Positions 24,597-37,789 of a DNA stretch of 64,000 nt are shown piece by piece; the first letter of the stretch is position 1; each line of letters opens with the position of its first letter. Made by a program: the position numbers and the translations under genes. Origin of the DNA: Spinacia oleracea (lineage: Eukaryota > Streptophyta > Magnoliopsida > Caryophyllales > Amaranthaceae); assembly GCF_020520425.1 (NCBI RefSeq), contig NC_079487.1, positions 108,162,141 through 108,226,140 on the forward strand. The letters are read 5' to 3'. The notes under the pieces are model-generated. The model was given only the letters and a program-made list of their open reading frames with translations. It made no database searches and was not told where the DNA came from.

Positions 24597-24634
24597 GGCG
24601 GGAAACCTCCATTGCCTAGAAAAATAGCGGGAAA
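24597..24634 (+). promoter_or_regulatory. Two E2F-like sites upstream of ETG1
   Basis: GGCGGGAAA at 24597-24605 and AGCGGGAAA at 24626-24634 sit about 100-140 bp before the ATG. The first is the inverse of the E2F consensus TTTSSCGS; the second contains GCGGGAAA. The Arabidopsis gene was named E2F TARGET GENE 1, so conserved E2F control in S-phase is expected. Confidence 0.7.
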
Positions 24635-24736
24635 ATCCCACCTACATACACTCCCCTCTCCTCCACGCCGCTCTTCCACCAGTCCACTCAACCAAACACA
24701 CAGGATACCGTTTGACGAAGAGAGAGAAAGATCAAG

Positions 24737-27700
24737 ATGGTAGGACTACCGTACGACTGCCTCGCAAACCCTCTCGGAGCCGTCCGATTAACCTTCGACA
24801 AAGCCGTCTCCTCCGGCCTCAATCCCTCCACCTCAAACGGCGGCGATTGGGGCTCCGCTGATCTCTTCCGCCAATTCCTTTTCGATGACGGAGGCCATTC
24901 TCAGGTACTCATTTCCTTCGATTTTTAGGGTTTCATAGTCTCAATTATTTTTTTTACATTCTACGAGTTAGTATTAATTTTTGTTTTCTTTTTGGTGATT
25001 TTAAGGTTCCGATTCTTAATGCTGAGAGTGTTAAGCATTTACCGCCGAATTCTTTGGTTCGATTTCGAGGAATGATCCAAGATATGCTAGGAAATGAAGT
25101 TTATGTTGGTGCTTACAAGGTCCCGGTTTTTTGTAAAAGGATTTTCACAAAAGTAATGGTTTTCTTTTGTAGAAATTAATGTTGTTTTTTGTTTGTAAAA
25201 TTGAAGGATGGTTCTACTTGGAGGACTAATAAATTCTCAGATGTTTCTCAAATTGAAATGGATATGTCCCCTGATATGAAGTTATGGGAGCGTCGCTTGC
25301 TCTATTGTGTTCCTGTGAGTTTTCCCTTTTCTAGTTTCTTTCTTAACTATAACTTCCCTTGCTATAATTTATTTTTCTGAGGATTGGTATCTGATGAAAG
25401 ACGGGAAATTGATTGAATTGATAGTGGTTGGTCCATAGTTTAGTTGGTATAGACATAAAATTGTACTCTATATATATATCCAAGAACACCGATAGTTTTT
25501 TACATTTTCTCATCAACATCTTGTTTTAATATAGTTATAATAGTGTATTTGCGAATTGCCTCTAATACGATATTCGTGATATAGACTTGACTATTGATGT
25601 CCCGTTGATGTATGTAGAGTGACATAGAATTCGGTATCAAAAGAAATTTGCTTAAAATAACCTACGTTTCTTGGATTCGAGGGAGTAGTATCTTCTGTGG
25701 TGTTTAGATGAGAATAAGAGCCTGGAAAATGTAGTTTCTAAGCAGTAGTTAATTTTGTTTGGTGAATATTTTTAGGTCCCGGGGCTGAATTCATGGGCAG
25801 AACCTCTGGAAGCTCTGTCAAATCAGCAAAAGACTTTCCCTTCTGAACAAAGGGAGAAGCGTCCTAGGGATGATGATGAAGCTGTTGATCATATGGAGTT
25901 GGTAAGGCTTTTGATATTTAAAGATGTTTGTTTAACTCATAGTTGCTTATTTAAGTTGAGTATGTTAACAAGAGGTGGCATTAGCGATTACTGATTCCTG
26001 CTCTTAAATGACATGTTTTTAGGGAGATGAGAACATTGTTATTGAAACAACATCCTATCAAAAGACTCATGTAGGTTTTATTGTATTATGCCGATGTACT
26101 ACAGTATGCATCTTACAGATCGATAACTACTTAGACCTAAAATTTTGAAGGTCATGAATGCACTCTAGATTTATGTATTGTCTAAGTTGTGCTCCACTGA
26201 CTGTTTTATGTAATCGCTTTTTCCTTCTTCTTGGCAGGGGTCAAGTCAGGGCTGTCAGGATTCTCCGATTACCAAAAAGATGGTTAGTAATACGTATCTT
26301 GTATTCTATGATTTGAATTTTCTGGTCTACTAGGTGACTGGTGTCCAGGTTGGAGTTTGTTGAATTTATGGTCTCATTATGGAACCCTTTTAGATAGCAG
26401 AGATGAATGGGCCAATGCCTTCAAAGCTTATTTTTGACATGATAGTTTTGAAGTACAACTATCTATAGCCCATTAGCCATCATAGCACGCTGCAGATACC
26501 AAATTACTGAGGGTGCTACTATGGAGAATAAATTATTATTGCCTGTGTGAAGATGGAGTATTATGAAACTTCTCCCCTCCTGCGAAATAATTCCATATCT
26601 GTAGCTTATTTTGAGTAATTCTATATTTCTATGCTCAACTGCAAGTTTAGGATCAGTCTGTAGCTGGAGCACCTGTTTTCCCCCTTCCTCTTAAAGTTTT
26701 CTGGACTTTTCTTATCTATTTAAATGTGTGAATTTTCCAACTTCAGAGAGATGAGGCGCATCCTTCCTCGTCTGCAATGCAACAAGACATGGTAAATGAA
26801 GGAACCACTCCTTTCTTTGGATCACCTGAGTCAGAGAGAAATTCTTTTCCTTGTCTGGTTAAGGTATGCTGATCCTAAAGTTTTCCAATCGCCTTTGTAT
26901 TGATAAAGTTTTTTTGTGCTGGAAGATTTAACTGTTGTACACTTTTTCATGGGCAGATCTATGACACCCCTGAATCTGATTTAAAAATGAATGAGATTTT
27001 TGAGTTTATCGGAGTCCTGAGTTTTGATCCAGAACTAGCACTAAGCAAGGATGAGTCTGATATGCAGTCAAACGACCTTTTTGAAGATGACTTGGTTCAG
27101 TTACCCCCTAGCAAGGTTTGCACAGAATTTCCGATATAACAGTTGTTCCCAATTGTTAATTTTATATTTGAAACCTCTAATATTTGCTTGCTCCACTACG
27201 TACTACGTACAATGCACTTGACTTCTTGGGGAGTAGCATTTTTTGCTACTGCTGCTCAAGTAATGAAGCATTAGTCTAGCGGTGAACGGTGAACCAATGA
27301 TTTAATAACAGATACTTTTAGTCCAGTCATTGCTTTTGTTTCAGCTCACACAAATTCTTATTTACAAGGGTTGTACAATAAATATTGTACACTAGAGTAA
27401 AAGTTAACTCAAAATGCTTAAAAGTCAAGCTTATATATGTAAAAGTTATCTACTTTTTAGTGATTTTTTTTTTTCATTTTAATAAAACTTATTTCTTCAA
27501 AATCACTAATAATGTATAAAATTAATCATATAACCCTTTGAAATGTTTATCTATTAACTTTTTTTACTAATATAAAAGTTAATCAAAACTAGGTTAAAGT
27601 TACAAGAAAATGAGTAAAAGTTATATTGGTGTACAATAAATTTATTGTGCACCTTGTGCGCGCAAGACCTTTTGTTCAACTCAACCTTGATTTAAATCTC

Positions 27701-29472
27701 TTTCCTTTAGTTTCTTTAAAGATGCAGAGTGAGACTTTCATGGAATATTGAATTTTGTTACAAATCCTATAATTAATCTGTGAAAACTTGACCATCAATG
27801 AGGACATCTGCAATGTTTTCCATGAAAACTGGTTCCAGTGAATAACCAGTTCATTTTGCAGGTACCACGTATCCACTGTCTTGTACACAAGAAGCTTGTG
27901 GTCCACGATTTCGTTGATGGTTCAGCCATGGCAGAAGTAATTACCTATATACCCTCTTGAATATCATTTTTATTACTCATTTTCACTGTGTTGGGTTCTT
28001 GAACTAACTAATTGTCTTCTGCAGTCAAATCCCTCACTGATCAGAGGAACAAGGGAAAGCTTGCTTAGTCATCTCACTGCTGTCCTTGGAAATGACGGGA
28101 TGGCAGCTCAATTTCTGTTGTTACACCTCTTATCTCAGGTAATTACCTGCGTTTATGTTCCCATCCATGATCTTTTCTTCTGATTCAGAGTTTAAGAAGC
28201 TTTATGAGAGAAGCTTTTCTACCAGCATCATGATTAGGTATCCTTATTTGTAGGTCCATGCCAGAGTTGATGGTGTCCCTGTTGGGAAGCTTGCGCTTAA
28301 TTTCACTAACTTTAGCAAGGAAACAACATCGGTCTTTGGCAGTCAGCTTAGTTCCACAATGAAGGAACTTATTCCTTTTACACAGAAAATATCTCTCACA
28401 ATCGAGTACCTTAACAATGCCGCACTTGCCCCCAAAAAGGATTATCAAGCAAATAAGTAAACGAAGCTCTTTCCCCTACGTTTTCTGATTCCAATTGCTG
28501 TCCTATATACCTTGTTCTTACACTTTCTGTTTCTATGGTTGGATAACAGATTGGTGTCTGGAGTTCTTCAGCTGGCAGAAGGGTCACACTTAATCATCGA
28601 CGAGACTGAGTTGCAGGCTGGGACCCTGAACCCGATGGGAGTTGAAAATGCAAGATCATTGAAGAACTTGACAGAATCACAGCAGGTAATAGTCAAAATT
28701 TATTGTGTGTAAACCCAACATTTTCGGACCACATCCTGCATGGTGTATTGGTGTGATCTTTTAAGTAAGAATAAAAATATTCAGTCTACTAAAATAACCT
28801 TCTGCCCCCTAGGTTGAATATGATTTCCAGTACTACAAAATGGAGATGACGGCAGATGTGCAACTGCTTGTTCTATCTGAGGGGAAATCCAACATTCTGC
28901 CAGCCGATGTAGTACTCCCTTTTCAGCCTTCATCAACAAGTCCCCCAGAAATTGTAGAGGAAGCTATAGTACAGTCTTGGAGATGGTACTTAGCCAACCT
29001 ACGATCACTATCACATTCAATTACTCCTGAAATGCAAAAGGTATCACTTGTTCTACAGTGGCTTATCTTGATAAAATAATTTCCAAGGGTTTTTTTGCGT
29101 ATAAGTTTATTCATTAGTGCTGCAGAAAGTTGATTTTGGTTATGCATTTACTACAGGTGGTCGAAGAAGATCTAGTGGCAGCTAGGCAAGCAGACCGGAG
29201 CTTAGGGAGCCAAGATTTTAGCAGGTCTGCAAGGAATGCATGATGCCATAACCTCCTCATTACAGTTTTACACGAATTGTCTAGTCAATCGTTTTTTTTT
29301 TGAATGTAATACGAGTATGAGGTAGTGAGCATTTATAGTGTTTGTTTATGGTTGCAGATTGCTGACAATGAGTAGACTTATGTCATTGAGCTTTGGCGAG
29401 ACAAGTCTGTCCATGGAACACTGGCAAATGGTGAAGGAATTAGAAAGACTTAGAAAAGAGAGACTGAGATGA
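24737..29472 (+). CDS. ETG1: MCM-binding protein, E2F target gene 1
   Basis: Fourteen exons join in phase to 591 residues, close to the usual length of plant ETG1/MCMBP. They are 24737-24904, 25006-25119, 25207-25314, 25776-25901, 26238-26282, 26747-26863, 26957-27115, 27862-27936, 28025-28138, 28254-28456, 28550-28685, 28813-29040, 29157-29224 and 29358-29472. Recognisable family segments are LVRFRGMIQDMLGNEVYVG, WAEPLEA, IYDTPESDLKMNEIFEFIGVLSFDPEL, PRIHCLVHKKL, the large C-terminal block around LLLHLLSQVHARVDGVPVGKL and WRWYLANLRSL. The protein binds MCM helicase subunits in the nucleus and acts in replication and sister-chromatid cohesion. Intron 7 contains a MITE. No defect is seen. Confidence 0.93.
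27364..27657. mobile_element. MITE inside ETG1 intron 7
   Basis: The left end ACAAGGGTTGTACAATAAAT and the inverted right end ACAAGGTGCACAATAAATTT pair. Each arm contains its own near-perfect palindrome (TGTACAATAAATATTGTACA). About 290 bp, AT-rich, non-coding. It lies fully inside the intron and leaves both splice sites intact. Confidence 0.6.
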
Positions 29473-31114
29473 AGCCATTTGAAACATGTAACAAAAATGT
29501 CGATCTATATTGCTGGGACCCACGCCACGGATGAAGTCCAGTGTCCATGCTCATGGAGTCATGGCCACTCCATAACAAGTCCTAGTAACATAGTCTATGG
29601 TTATTCAAGTGGCATCATGTAGAGCTGGTTTCACTGTGATCTGCTGAAATGTGGACATAAACATATATAGTTGTCATGTTACTAATGTATTCATTCAAAT
29701 CAATCTACCATCTTTGTTATCATTTTCTACGCACATAGCTTTCAACGCAATAAATGTGAATGCTTTCTAGAGTTGGATGCTTATGGATTTAGTTTTCGTC
29801 TACGGTTGGCTGCGTATTGATGTAGGTTTCATCCAGGGTTGGCTGCGTATTGACACTTACTGCCTTGTGTAAAATTCAAAGATAGAGATCCATCTGATAA
29901 TTACATGCGACTATCTTATCATGTACATTACCCTTTAAAGATTATGAATGTTGTTGTGATTTGACAATAGGATGAGCCATCTTTCATTTTTAGCCATCAG
30001 CCAAACACTTGGAGTTATTTGCTTTTACATCGACAAATGAATTTTGTATTACTCCATGACTGTTTGCTCTACTGTAAAAGTCGTAAAGAGAGACAAAGTT
30101 GCACAAATGTGAGAACAATACGCTGTTTATTTCTTGACATATCTCCATCCATATCTGTAGATAACTTATTTCAATCTTTCGAGGCTTCTGTTGCATATAA
30201 TTGACAAAAGATAATTTTTGTTAGGTCTCTAGTCAAAATCTTCCACTCTTCTTAATTTGTCTCTTCAATTAATTTGTACGAACTACTTTGTATTATGTAA
30301 TCAAATAATATGATACTCCCTCCATAATTTTTAGGTGTTATATTGATCCACACAAAGATTAAAGTAGGTGAGTTAATTTTCATATAATAATAATGCAAGT
30401 GGACAAAGTAGACCCATGGACCATTGTTTATAATATCAGTTGGACCCCAACTGTTACGGTAAGGAAACTTACGTTATGCAAAGTCGTATTGAGATGCGAT
30501 GTATAATGTACGGAGTAATTTACATTGTTTAGGAATGTATCCTAATAGTTGTAGTTTACTTCTCTTTACCATCAATGACAATAGACAACAAGTTTTTTCT
30601 TTCAATAACATTCTACATGGACCTATAGAGAAGTGAAAAATAATAAACAATGGAGAGTGGGAACCTCGTATATAATATTTTAATGTAATTGATATCTTGA
30701 GGGTTCTTATTACAATAACCTTATTATATCGGAGTATGAGTAACCTCATTATACATCTTGTTGATAATATACATACTTTATTTTATTGTTGTTGTGAATG
30801 AGCCACAAAGACGGGTCGATGCTATACACATATATGCATTGACCATACATGATGAGGTTACTATACTCCCCTCCCCGACTCGACCACCCTGTTTTATTAA
30901 CTTCGACAATACAACAACAATGATAAAGACAACAACACATCATATTTTAGAACATATTACATGTATCAGGGTGCACTGTACACCTTCTTAAATTTTCTCC
31001 TTACATGTGAGAAGAAAATATGACGGGAGATCAGCTATAAGCATAAAAATACCATTGGATGGATGCACCCTAATAATTTTCACATATTTTGGGTATAGTG
31101 GACGAGCCAATGAC
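29473..31114. other. Spacer between ETG1 and the P450 gene
   Basis: Probable ETG1 3' UTR is followed by AT-rich spacer. GATACTCCCTCCATAAT near 30311 looks like one end of a Stowaway-type MITE, with no clear partner end found. Short frames here have no family features. Confidence 0.4.
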
Positions 31115-33293
31115 TTAGAATTGGGATAAGACACCCATCATGCTAGGGCGAGTTCTACACTTAGCCCGAAGAGGTTCAATTTTGGTTAAAGAAACACCAC
31201 CACTTTCTTCCATACCAACGAATTCCTCTCCAATTCTCTCCCATTCAAAGCATTGGATCAATATTGCCACCCCCAACCAAATGACCTTGCCAGCCAAGTG
31301 CTCACCTGGGCAAATCCTTTTCCCAGCACCAAACGGCATGAATTTGTAACCTACTTGTTTACTCTTCATCTCAACCCCTACGAATCTCTCTGGCTTGAAT
31401 TTCCGTGGCTCGTCCCATATTTTAGGATCGTTGTGTACGGCCCATATGTTGTAGATTAGCATTGACCCTTTTGGGACATTGTATTTCCCTACTTGGGAAT
31501 TATCCCTTGACTCGTGAGGTAATCCTGTTGGACCTGTTGGGTACATTCGTAGTGTTTCGTTTATGATGCATTGCAGGTAAGGGAGGTTGTTCTTGTCCGA
31601 ATCTTCTACTAAACGACTGTTTCCGACGTTTCTATCCATCTCTTCTTGTGCTTTCTTCAACACGTCGGGATTGTTTACAAGGAGCGACATCACCCATTCT
31701 ATTGTTGCTGCTGAAGTGTCTGTTCCACCTTGAAATAGTGCCTGTTACATACATAGAGTGTGTAAATTTAATATCCACCATGTCAATGGCAACTTGAACC
31801 CTTTAATTAGAGGGGAAACATAACAATTAAGCAATATAATAAGATTATCCTATTTGTTTTTTCACGGTTTCCAAGATATGACTAAAACGTGAATATCTCT
31901 AATTCTACCCGCGTAAAACTTGTAAAAAGTTGATATTTCAAAAATATACATTGAAATATATCTAACAATATCTCACATGACTATATTATTTCTTACAAGT
32001 ATATACGAATTTATGGTCAAAGTTTTCAAAGTTTGACCCAAAATATTACAATTGGGTAATCTTTTAAGAATTGAGGGAGTACTTCATATGATATTTAGTT
32101 ATTTACACAAATTATACTCAAACTACACTACAAAGTTTTCCGCCTGGAGGTTGACCCCCTCAGGCCATAATTAACAAAGAAACCACTGAATAATGTAACA
32201 ACTTAATTCAGATTTCAGACAAAGTATGTTATATTAACTGAAGAATGAAATTCAATTTTTGATTCCTCTCTTTACCGCAACAAAATAAGAAAATAAAAAA
32301 AAATTAACAAGAGAGTTGGAGTAGCATGTTACTTACCAAAATGAGGCTTCCAATCATGTCATCAGAATAATATTGAGGATCCTCCTTTTGCAAGGACAGT
32401 AATACATGAATCATTGCCCTTTTCCTCCCATCAGACAAACGTCCTTGACTTTCCAACTCTCTATGTTCTTTCATTAATCCTTGCATGAACTCATTCTTTT
32501 CTTTTGTCAACTTCTCCATAAACTCCTCAGGTGATCCTAAAAACACCCTAAACCACTTCAAAATTGGCAAGAAATCTTCCAAGTTATTCACCCCACTCAC
32601 TCTAAAACTACTCTCCACAATCTGTTGGAACCTTCTAGAAGCTTCCGTCGTCCCCTCCCTCGCCTCCTCATCATAATTACTCTTCCCCATTAACATCCTC
32701 ATCATGTTATCTAAGGTGAGCCTAAAACAAGCGGACTTCATCTCCACTATTCCGCCATTTTCGGCGCTTTCTTTTATCACCCTACGGATAAAGGACCGGG
32801 CCACTTCGGCCCGGATCCCTGACAGGATTTGCAGTCGTTGAGGAGATAATATCTCAACGGCTGCAATCCTCCGTAGGTTTTTCCAATGGTCCCCATAAGG
32901 GGACCATGCGATGTTAGTATAGTTATTACCACCATGTTTCCCAGGGAGGAGACGAGGGCGGTCAACAAAGACATCACTCTTAACAAGACACTCCTCAACC
33001 GCCTCCGGAGAGGAGAGTAAGAGGACGTTCCGAGCTCCCATCTTGAGGTACAGGACCGGGCCATAATGGGCCGCCAATCGGGCTAGGGAGCGATGGATGG
33101 GCTTCTTAAAGAGGTATAGGTGGCCTATAATAGGGAAAGAAAGAAATGGAGATGGTGGTAACTTGTCCTTAAGCTTGAAATTGCGTAGGATGGTATGTTT
33201 AAGGGTCAAGTATGCAGCTAGGAAAAATGCTACATACTTGAAAACTATGATAATGGTATCCATATTCCAATCTTTTGATAATAATGTCATCAT
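31115..33293 (-). CDS. Cytochrome P450, CYP81-type
   Basis: Two exons on the minus strand, 33293-32337 and 31741-31115, join at phase 0 across a 595-bp intron. They encode 527 residues, or 517 if the second in-frame Met (MDTII) is used. Visible parts are an N-terminal membrane anchor, the proline hinge LPPSPFLSFPIIGHL, the C-helix region WSPYGDHWKNLRR, the I-helix motif FQGGTDTSAAT, K-helix ETLR, PERF, and the heme-binding loop FMPFGAGKRICPGEHLAG with the cysteine ligand. The intron position and N-terminal wording fit CYP81. These endoplasmic-reticulum monooxygenases modify phenolics, lignans, indoles and xenobiotics; the substrate here cannot be read from sequence. A Gly replaces the usual Ala before the GTDT motif, which is minor. 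It appears intact. Confidence 0.9.
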
Positions 33294-33631
33294 ATATTTT
33301 ATACGTACTATGATGAATTAGTTAATTCGTAGGAAATTTAGGCACAAAAATAAATGTGGGTTTATAATTTTGATGTGTTAAATTTATAGTAGTTTTAGTT
33401 TTGAAAATTCTAATCCTGGTTTTTCTAATTTGGGGGGTTAAATAGAGTGGGTAAGAAAATCCAAACCACATGCATAAGCTAGGTTCAATTTTTGTATCGT
33501 AATAAAAGTGGAGTAATAATTAAGATTTCATTTGAAAATATATTCTAATTAGGGAGAAAGTACTTTTGACCAAAGTTCATGACTTAATTATGTAATACTC
33601 CTTTGCCACAAAACAATTGTCACTTAAAACA
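33294..33631 (-). promoter_or_regulatory. Upstream region of the P450 gene
   Basis: 338 bp separate the P450 start from the left end of a large transposon at about 33632. The sequence is AT-rich. The proximal promoter must lie here or partly in the transposon. Confidence 0.35.
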
Positions 33632-34079
33632 GCATCTTTTACCAAAATGGCTATTTTTACAATTTTATTTACCAAATTGGCTACTTTACAATTTTATTTA
33701 ACAATATGGCTATTTTTAATTACCACTAGGCACTAGCTACTATTTTGACTTTTCAAGTAAAAACCAATCAACCGCTTTCAGTATTTTTGAGTGAACCGAT
33801 TTGAGTTATTTATTTATTTATTAGTGAACCGGTTTGATTTTATTTATTTATTTATTTTTAATGAACCGATTTGGTTTGAGTTTTTTTTTAGTGATCTTTT
33901 TTTAATGAGAAACTTTTGTGTGAGACCGCCTCACAGGAAAGACCGCCTTGTTGGCAGTCTTGCTGGCAGCCATGTTGGCGCGTGTGCTGACGTCATGCTG
34001 ACGTCAGCATGTAATTTTTTTTTTTGGAAATTTTTTTTTTGAAATTTTTTTTTTTTGAAATTTTTTTTTCGATTTTTTT

Positions 34080-35170
34080 TTTCAGGCTTAACTAATTGGA
34101 CTTTATGCTTAACTAATTGGACTTCAAGCTTAACTAAATGGATTTCAGGTTTAACTAATTGAATTTCAGGCTTAAATTTTATTTTTTCGATTCGAATTTT
34201 TTTTGAAATTAAAATTTTCAATTTTTTTTTGGTACTATATAACTATACTAGTGTAAAACATAACTAAAATTAATAAAAATCATAACTAGTTGAATAACAA
34301 AATAGTTAAGGTATAAAGACAAATAGTTAAACTTATGAGTCAAATAGTTATTAATTTTAAACAAACTTATTATTAACTAAAACTCATAAAATCTTAACTA
34401 ATTAGTTGCAATGCTTAACTAATTGATTTCATTGGTTAACTAATTGGTTTCAGTGCTTAACTAATTGGTTCAGTACTTAACTAATTGGTTTCGTTGCATA
34501 ACTAATTAGTTTCGTTGCTTAACTAATTGAATTTTAAACTTAACTAATTAGTTCCAGTGATAACTTAATTAAATCCAGTGCATAACTAATTGATTCTAGT
34601 GCTTCACTAATTGATTTCAGTGCTTCACTAATTGGTTGCATGCTTTAACTAATATGTTACATTACTTAACTAATTGCTTAACTAATTGGTTCTGAAGCTT
34701 AACTTATTAGTTTCATTTTTAACTAATTGATTCAATTGCTTAACTTATTAGTTTCATTTTTAACTAATTGATTCAATTGCTTAACTAATTATTTTCAATG
34801 CTTAAAATTTTGTATCTTAACTAAAAATCTGAAATTCGTTATCTGAAACTCAAAAATACATAACTAAAACTCAAACAATGTTAACTAAAACCAAGAAAAT
34901 CGTAACTTAAACCGATAAAATCATAACTAAAACTCGAAAAATCATAACTAAAGCCTTGAATGAAAATTCAAAAATACGTAACTAAAACTCAAAAAACCTT
35001 AACTAAAACCAAAAAAATCGTGACTAAAACTTAAAAATTAATAACTAAAACATAGAAAATAAGTCCATCAACAATTATTTCAGAATTATAACTAAAACTA
35101 AAACATAATTATTCTTAACTAAATACAAAAAAAGTGTAACTAAAACATTACAATTCTTAACTAAAACTAA
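34080..35170 (-). repeat. TTAGTTAA array in copy B
   Basis: Tandem CTTAACTAATTGG-type units, the reverse complement of the array in copy A. Unit length is about 20-24 bp and the array decays toward both ends into AACTAAAAC-type spacing. Confidence 0.8.
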
Positions 35171-35569
35171 AACACCAGTGCTTCCAGCTACGAATCCCCA
35201 GTCTGCAGCGATTCTATCACAATAATCGGCATCACACGGCAGCAGCAACACTGCACAACCATCAGCCAGACCGCCACCACTGCAAAGCCTCCTCTTCCTG
35301 CCGGAAACAAGAACAAATCAATTACATCCACATAAACTGAAAAAACTGAAAAAAGTAAACCTAATCAATCCAATCTAATCGACACCAAAAACCTAAAGGA
35401 TTAAACAAAAACCTAATCAATTTAATCGAAGCGAAACAAAAACGTAATCGAATCAAAAACAAAATCTCAAGAGTTGACCTAATTACATCAAAAATCAAAA
35501 TCCAAAAACTTCAGCATAACCATAGCTTGAACCATCAAAATCGACAACAATAAAAAAAATGAATTACAT

Positions 35570-36180
35570 ACCTTGAAGATTTAGTTCGAGCGAGAGAGAA
35601 GCCGGAAATTTATAGGTTGCGCAAAGGAGATTAGATTTCCGACAACCTTCGATTGCGACGATGGCAAGGCGGCGACGCCGGATTCTCATTCCTCTCTTTC
35701 CTTCGCCGCTCTGGTTTTCGCTTCCCCATCCCGCCGGCCACCAGGATCCCGCTGCTAAACACCACAATCGACTTCGCTGTTCTCCTCCTCCACCACCACC
35801 ACTGCCGCCGCTTCTTCTATTCAAATCATCAAAAATTAGGGTTTCAAAAATCAAAATCGAAAAAATTGAAGAATTTCAGAGGAGATAGAAAAGAGAAATT
35901 CAGATGAAGGAGAGAGATGAGGAATTACCTCAACAAGCCACCTCCGTTGCTCCTCCGTGGCGTCGAAAAGGAAGAGAATCACCGTTGCTCCTCCTTCATC
36001 TCGTGCTACTCGGTGGAACGGGAAGGAGCTCCGCCACCGCCTTCGCCACCTCCGTCGTCAATTTTGATGAGAAGTTGACGGCATTGAAGGAGAGAGAGAC
36101 AGAGAGCTTTGGAGGAGAGAGAAAGGAATTAGGGTTTTCAAATGAAAATGGGAAGAAAATGTGTATTTATATTTTGATTA
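35570..36180 (-). other. GC-rich block in copy B, exon-like
   Basis: A GC-rich patch gives overlapping open frames on both strands (up to 96 codons) with low-complexity Arg/Pro/Leu-rich products. It occupies the same place as 390-830 in copy A. I read it as a captured leader or promoter fragment, not a functional gene. Confidence 0.35.
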
Positions 36181-36399
36181 AAATAAAAGGTTGATGAGTC
36201 ATGCCACATCAGATGTTACGTGGCATATTGGCTGCCATCAAGGCGGTCTTTTTCGTAAGACCGCCTTATACAAAAGTTTGTATTTTTTAATAGTGAACTG
36301 GTTTGGTTTGAGTTTTTTTTAAAAAAATAGTGAACCAACGTGGTTTTTTTTAGGGACTTATTTTTATGTATATCTTTTGGGTTCTTTTTATTTTTCTAA

Positions 36400-37449
36400 T
36401 GCCTAAGTAAACGTTATTGGAGTATGGCATTTTCCAATTTCCCCAATTGTCTATCGGCATTCATAAACGCTAATGGTTTATGATTGAAGATTCCAAGAGG
36501 AAAATTGTCAGGTATGTAATTTTCTCTCTCTTTGAACGTTTAAAGCTTATTTTTCATGCATTAATATTTGAGACGCAATTATATTCAATGTTATGGAATT
36601 TTGGTTTCTATTCTAATAAGAAACCGATCTCTGACTAACATTTTACTAATCGTGGTTGGGGTCGGTATGAATTTGCTATTTTTTTTTCTATATGGTTCTC
36701 TGATAGTGGGAAGTGATTTAAATTATGGAAATTGATTCACTTGCATTCTTATTGCTAGTATGACAAAAGCTCCGGTTCTCGCAGATTAAATTGCTTACTT
36801 GAACAAATTTTAGAATTGTATACTTTGACTGAGAGTTAAAGTCTATTATTTGAATGCGTACGGACATCTCTTTTTCTACCTTTCTTTGGGTTCATTGTCC
36901 TGTTTGTCATTCAGCTTTTTCTTAAGTATCGAGTTCTGCTAAGAAGACAACTGGTTTTTTTGGACAATTTTTCGGGCTAATGGTTAGTTATGAAGTCCTC
37001 AAATTTAAGTTTATGGAGTTGTTAAATTTAAGTTTAAAGGTATTAATGTTTCTCTTTAGCAAACTTAATATTCCTCTTTTATAAGTGTAAAACATATATA
37101 CACTTGTCAAATCACCCAACAACCCTAACATGAATTAGGATTGATTTTTTTCTTCAAATTAGTTCGAATAAATAGGAAAAGCAAAATAAAGAGTTAGGTG
37201 TAAGAGTATTATGTTTTCCCAAACTCTTGACATCTCGTAGGATTAGGTAAACAAGGGAGTGGTTCATCTAAAACATAAACTAAAGAAAATAATTTTTACT
37301 TGCTTTTTAGAAAAAATATTTAAAAAAAACATTAAAAAACCCCCAAAACACGGTTCACTTATTAAAAAAAAAAAAATCAAACCAAACTGGTTTAATGGTT
37401 TTTCTTTTTTTGCATCAAAGTCAAAATAGTCATTTTGGTAAATAAATAG
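36400..37449. other. Interior of the long-TIR element
   Basis: AT-rich, with no convincing frame. This is probably a non-coding filler of the outer transposon. Confidence 0.35.
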
Positions 37450-37690
37450 TAGCTAGTTTGGGAAATAGAATTCAAAAATAGCCATTTTGGTAAATAAAAT
37501 TGTAAAAGTAGCTATTATGATAAATAAATTGTAGCTAGTTTGGGAAATAAAATTCAAAAATAGCCATTTTGGTAAATAAAATTGTAAAAGTAGCTATTAT
37601 GATAAATAAATTGTAGCTAGTTTGGGAAATAAAATTAAAAAATAGCCATTTTGGTAAATAAAATTGTAAAAGTAGTCATTTTAGTAAAAG
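37450..37690. repeat. 82-bp tandem repeat, three units
   Basis: Units start at 37450, 37532 and 37614 with the same TAGCTAGTTTGGGAAAT head; the last is partial. They make up the right terminal arm of the outer transposon, so the arm has grown by unit duplication. Confidence 0.8.
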
Positions 37691-37789
37691 ATCCCTATTT
37701 GTCAAATAATATAGAGGGAGGAAGATGATGTTTACTTAATTACTTTGTATTTTTTATTTTTTTTTGACAAACGCTACAAAGAACAAAAG

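Larger units (their letters stand above)
33907..36282 (-). mobile_element. Non-autonomous Mutator-like element, copy B
   Basis: The right end, read inverted, is TACAAACTTTTGTATAAGGC, identical to the left end of copy A at 207. The left end GAGAAACTTTTGTGTGAGAC is its imperfect inverted partner. TTTTTTAAT flanks both sides (33898-33906 and 36283-36291), a 9-bp duplication. Read on the minus strand the order matches copy A: palindromic terminus, GC-rich block (36180-35570), TTAGTTAA array (35170-34080), terminus. Copy A's second GC-rich block is absent. No transposase. Confidence 0.75.
33632..37694. mobile_element. Long-TIR element hosting a nested transposon
   Basis: The left arm starts near GCATCTTTTACCAAAATGGC and the right arm ends near CATTTTAGTAAAAGATCC. 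The inverted arms pair for more than 100 bp through TACAATTTTATTTACC. The left inner sequence (ATGAACCGATTTGGTTTGAG) resumes on the far side of the nested copy B (GTGAACTGGTTTGGTTTGAG), so the two halves belong together. No transposase is found and no target duplication is clear. Confidence 0.55.
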
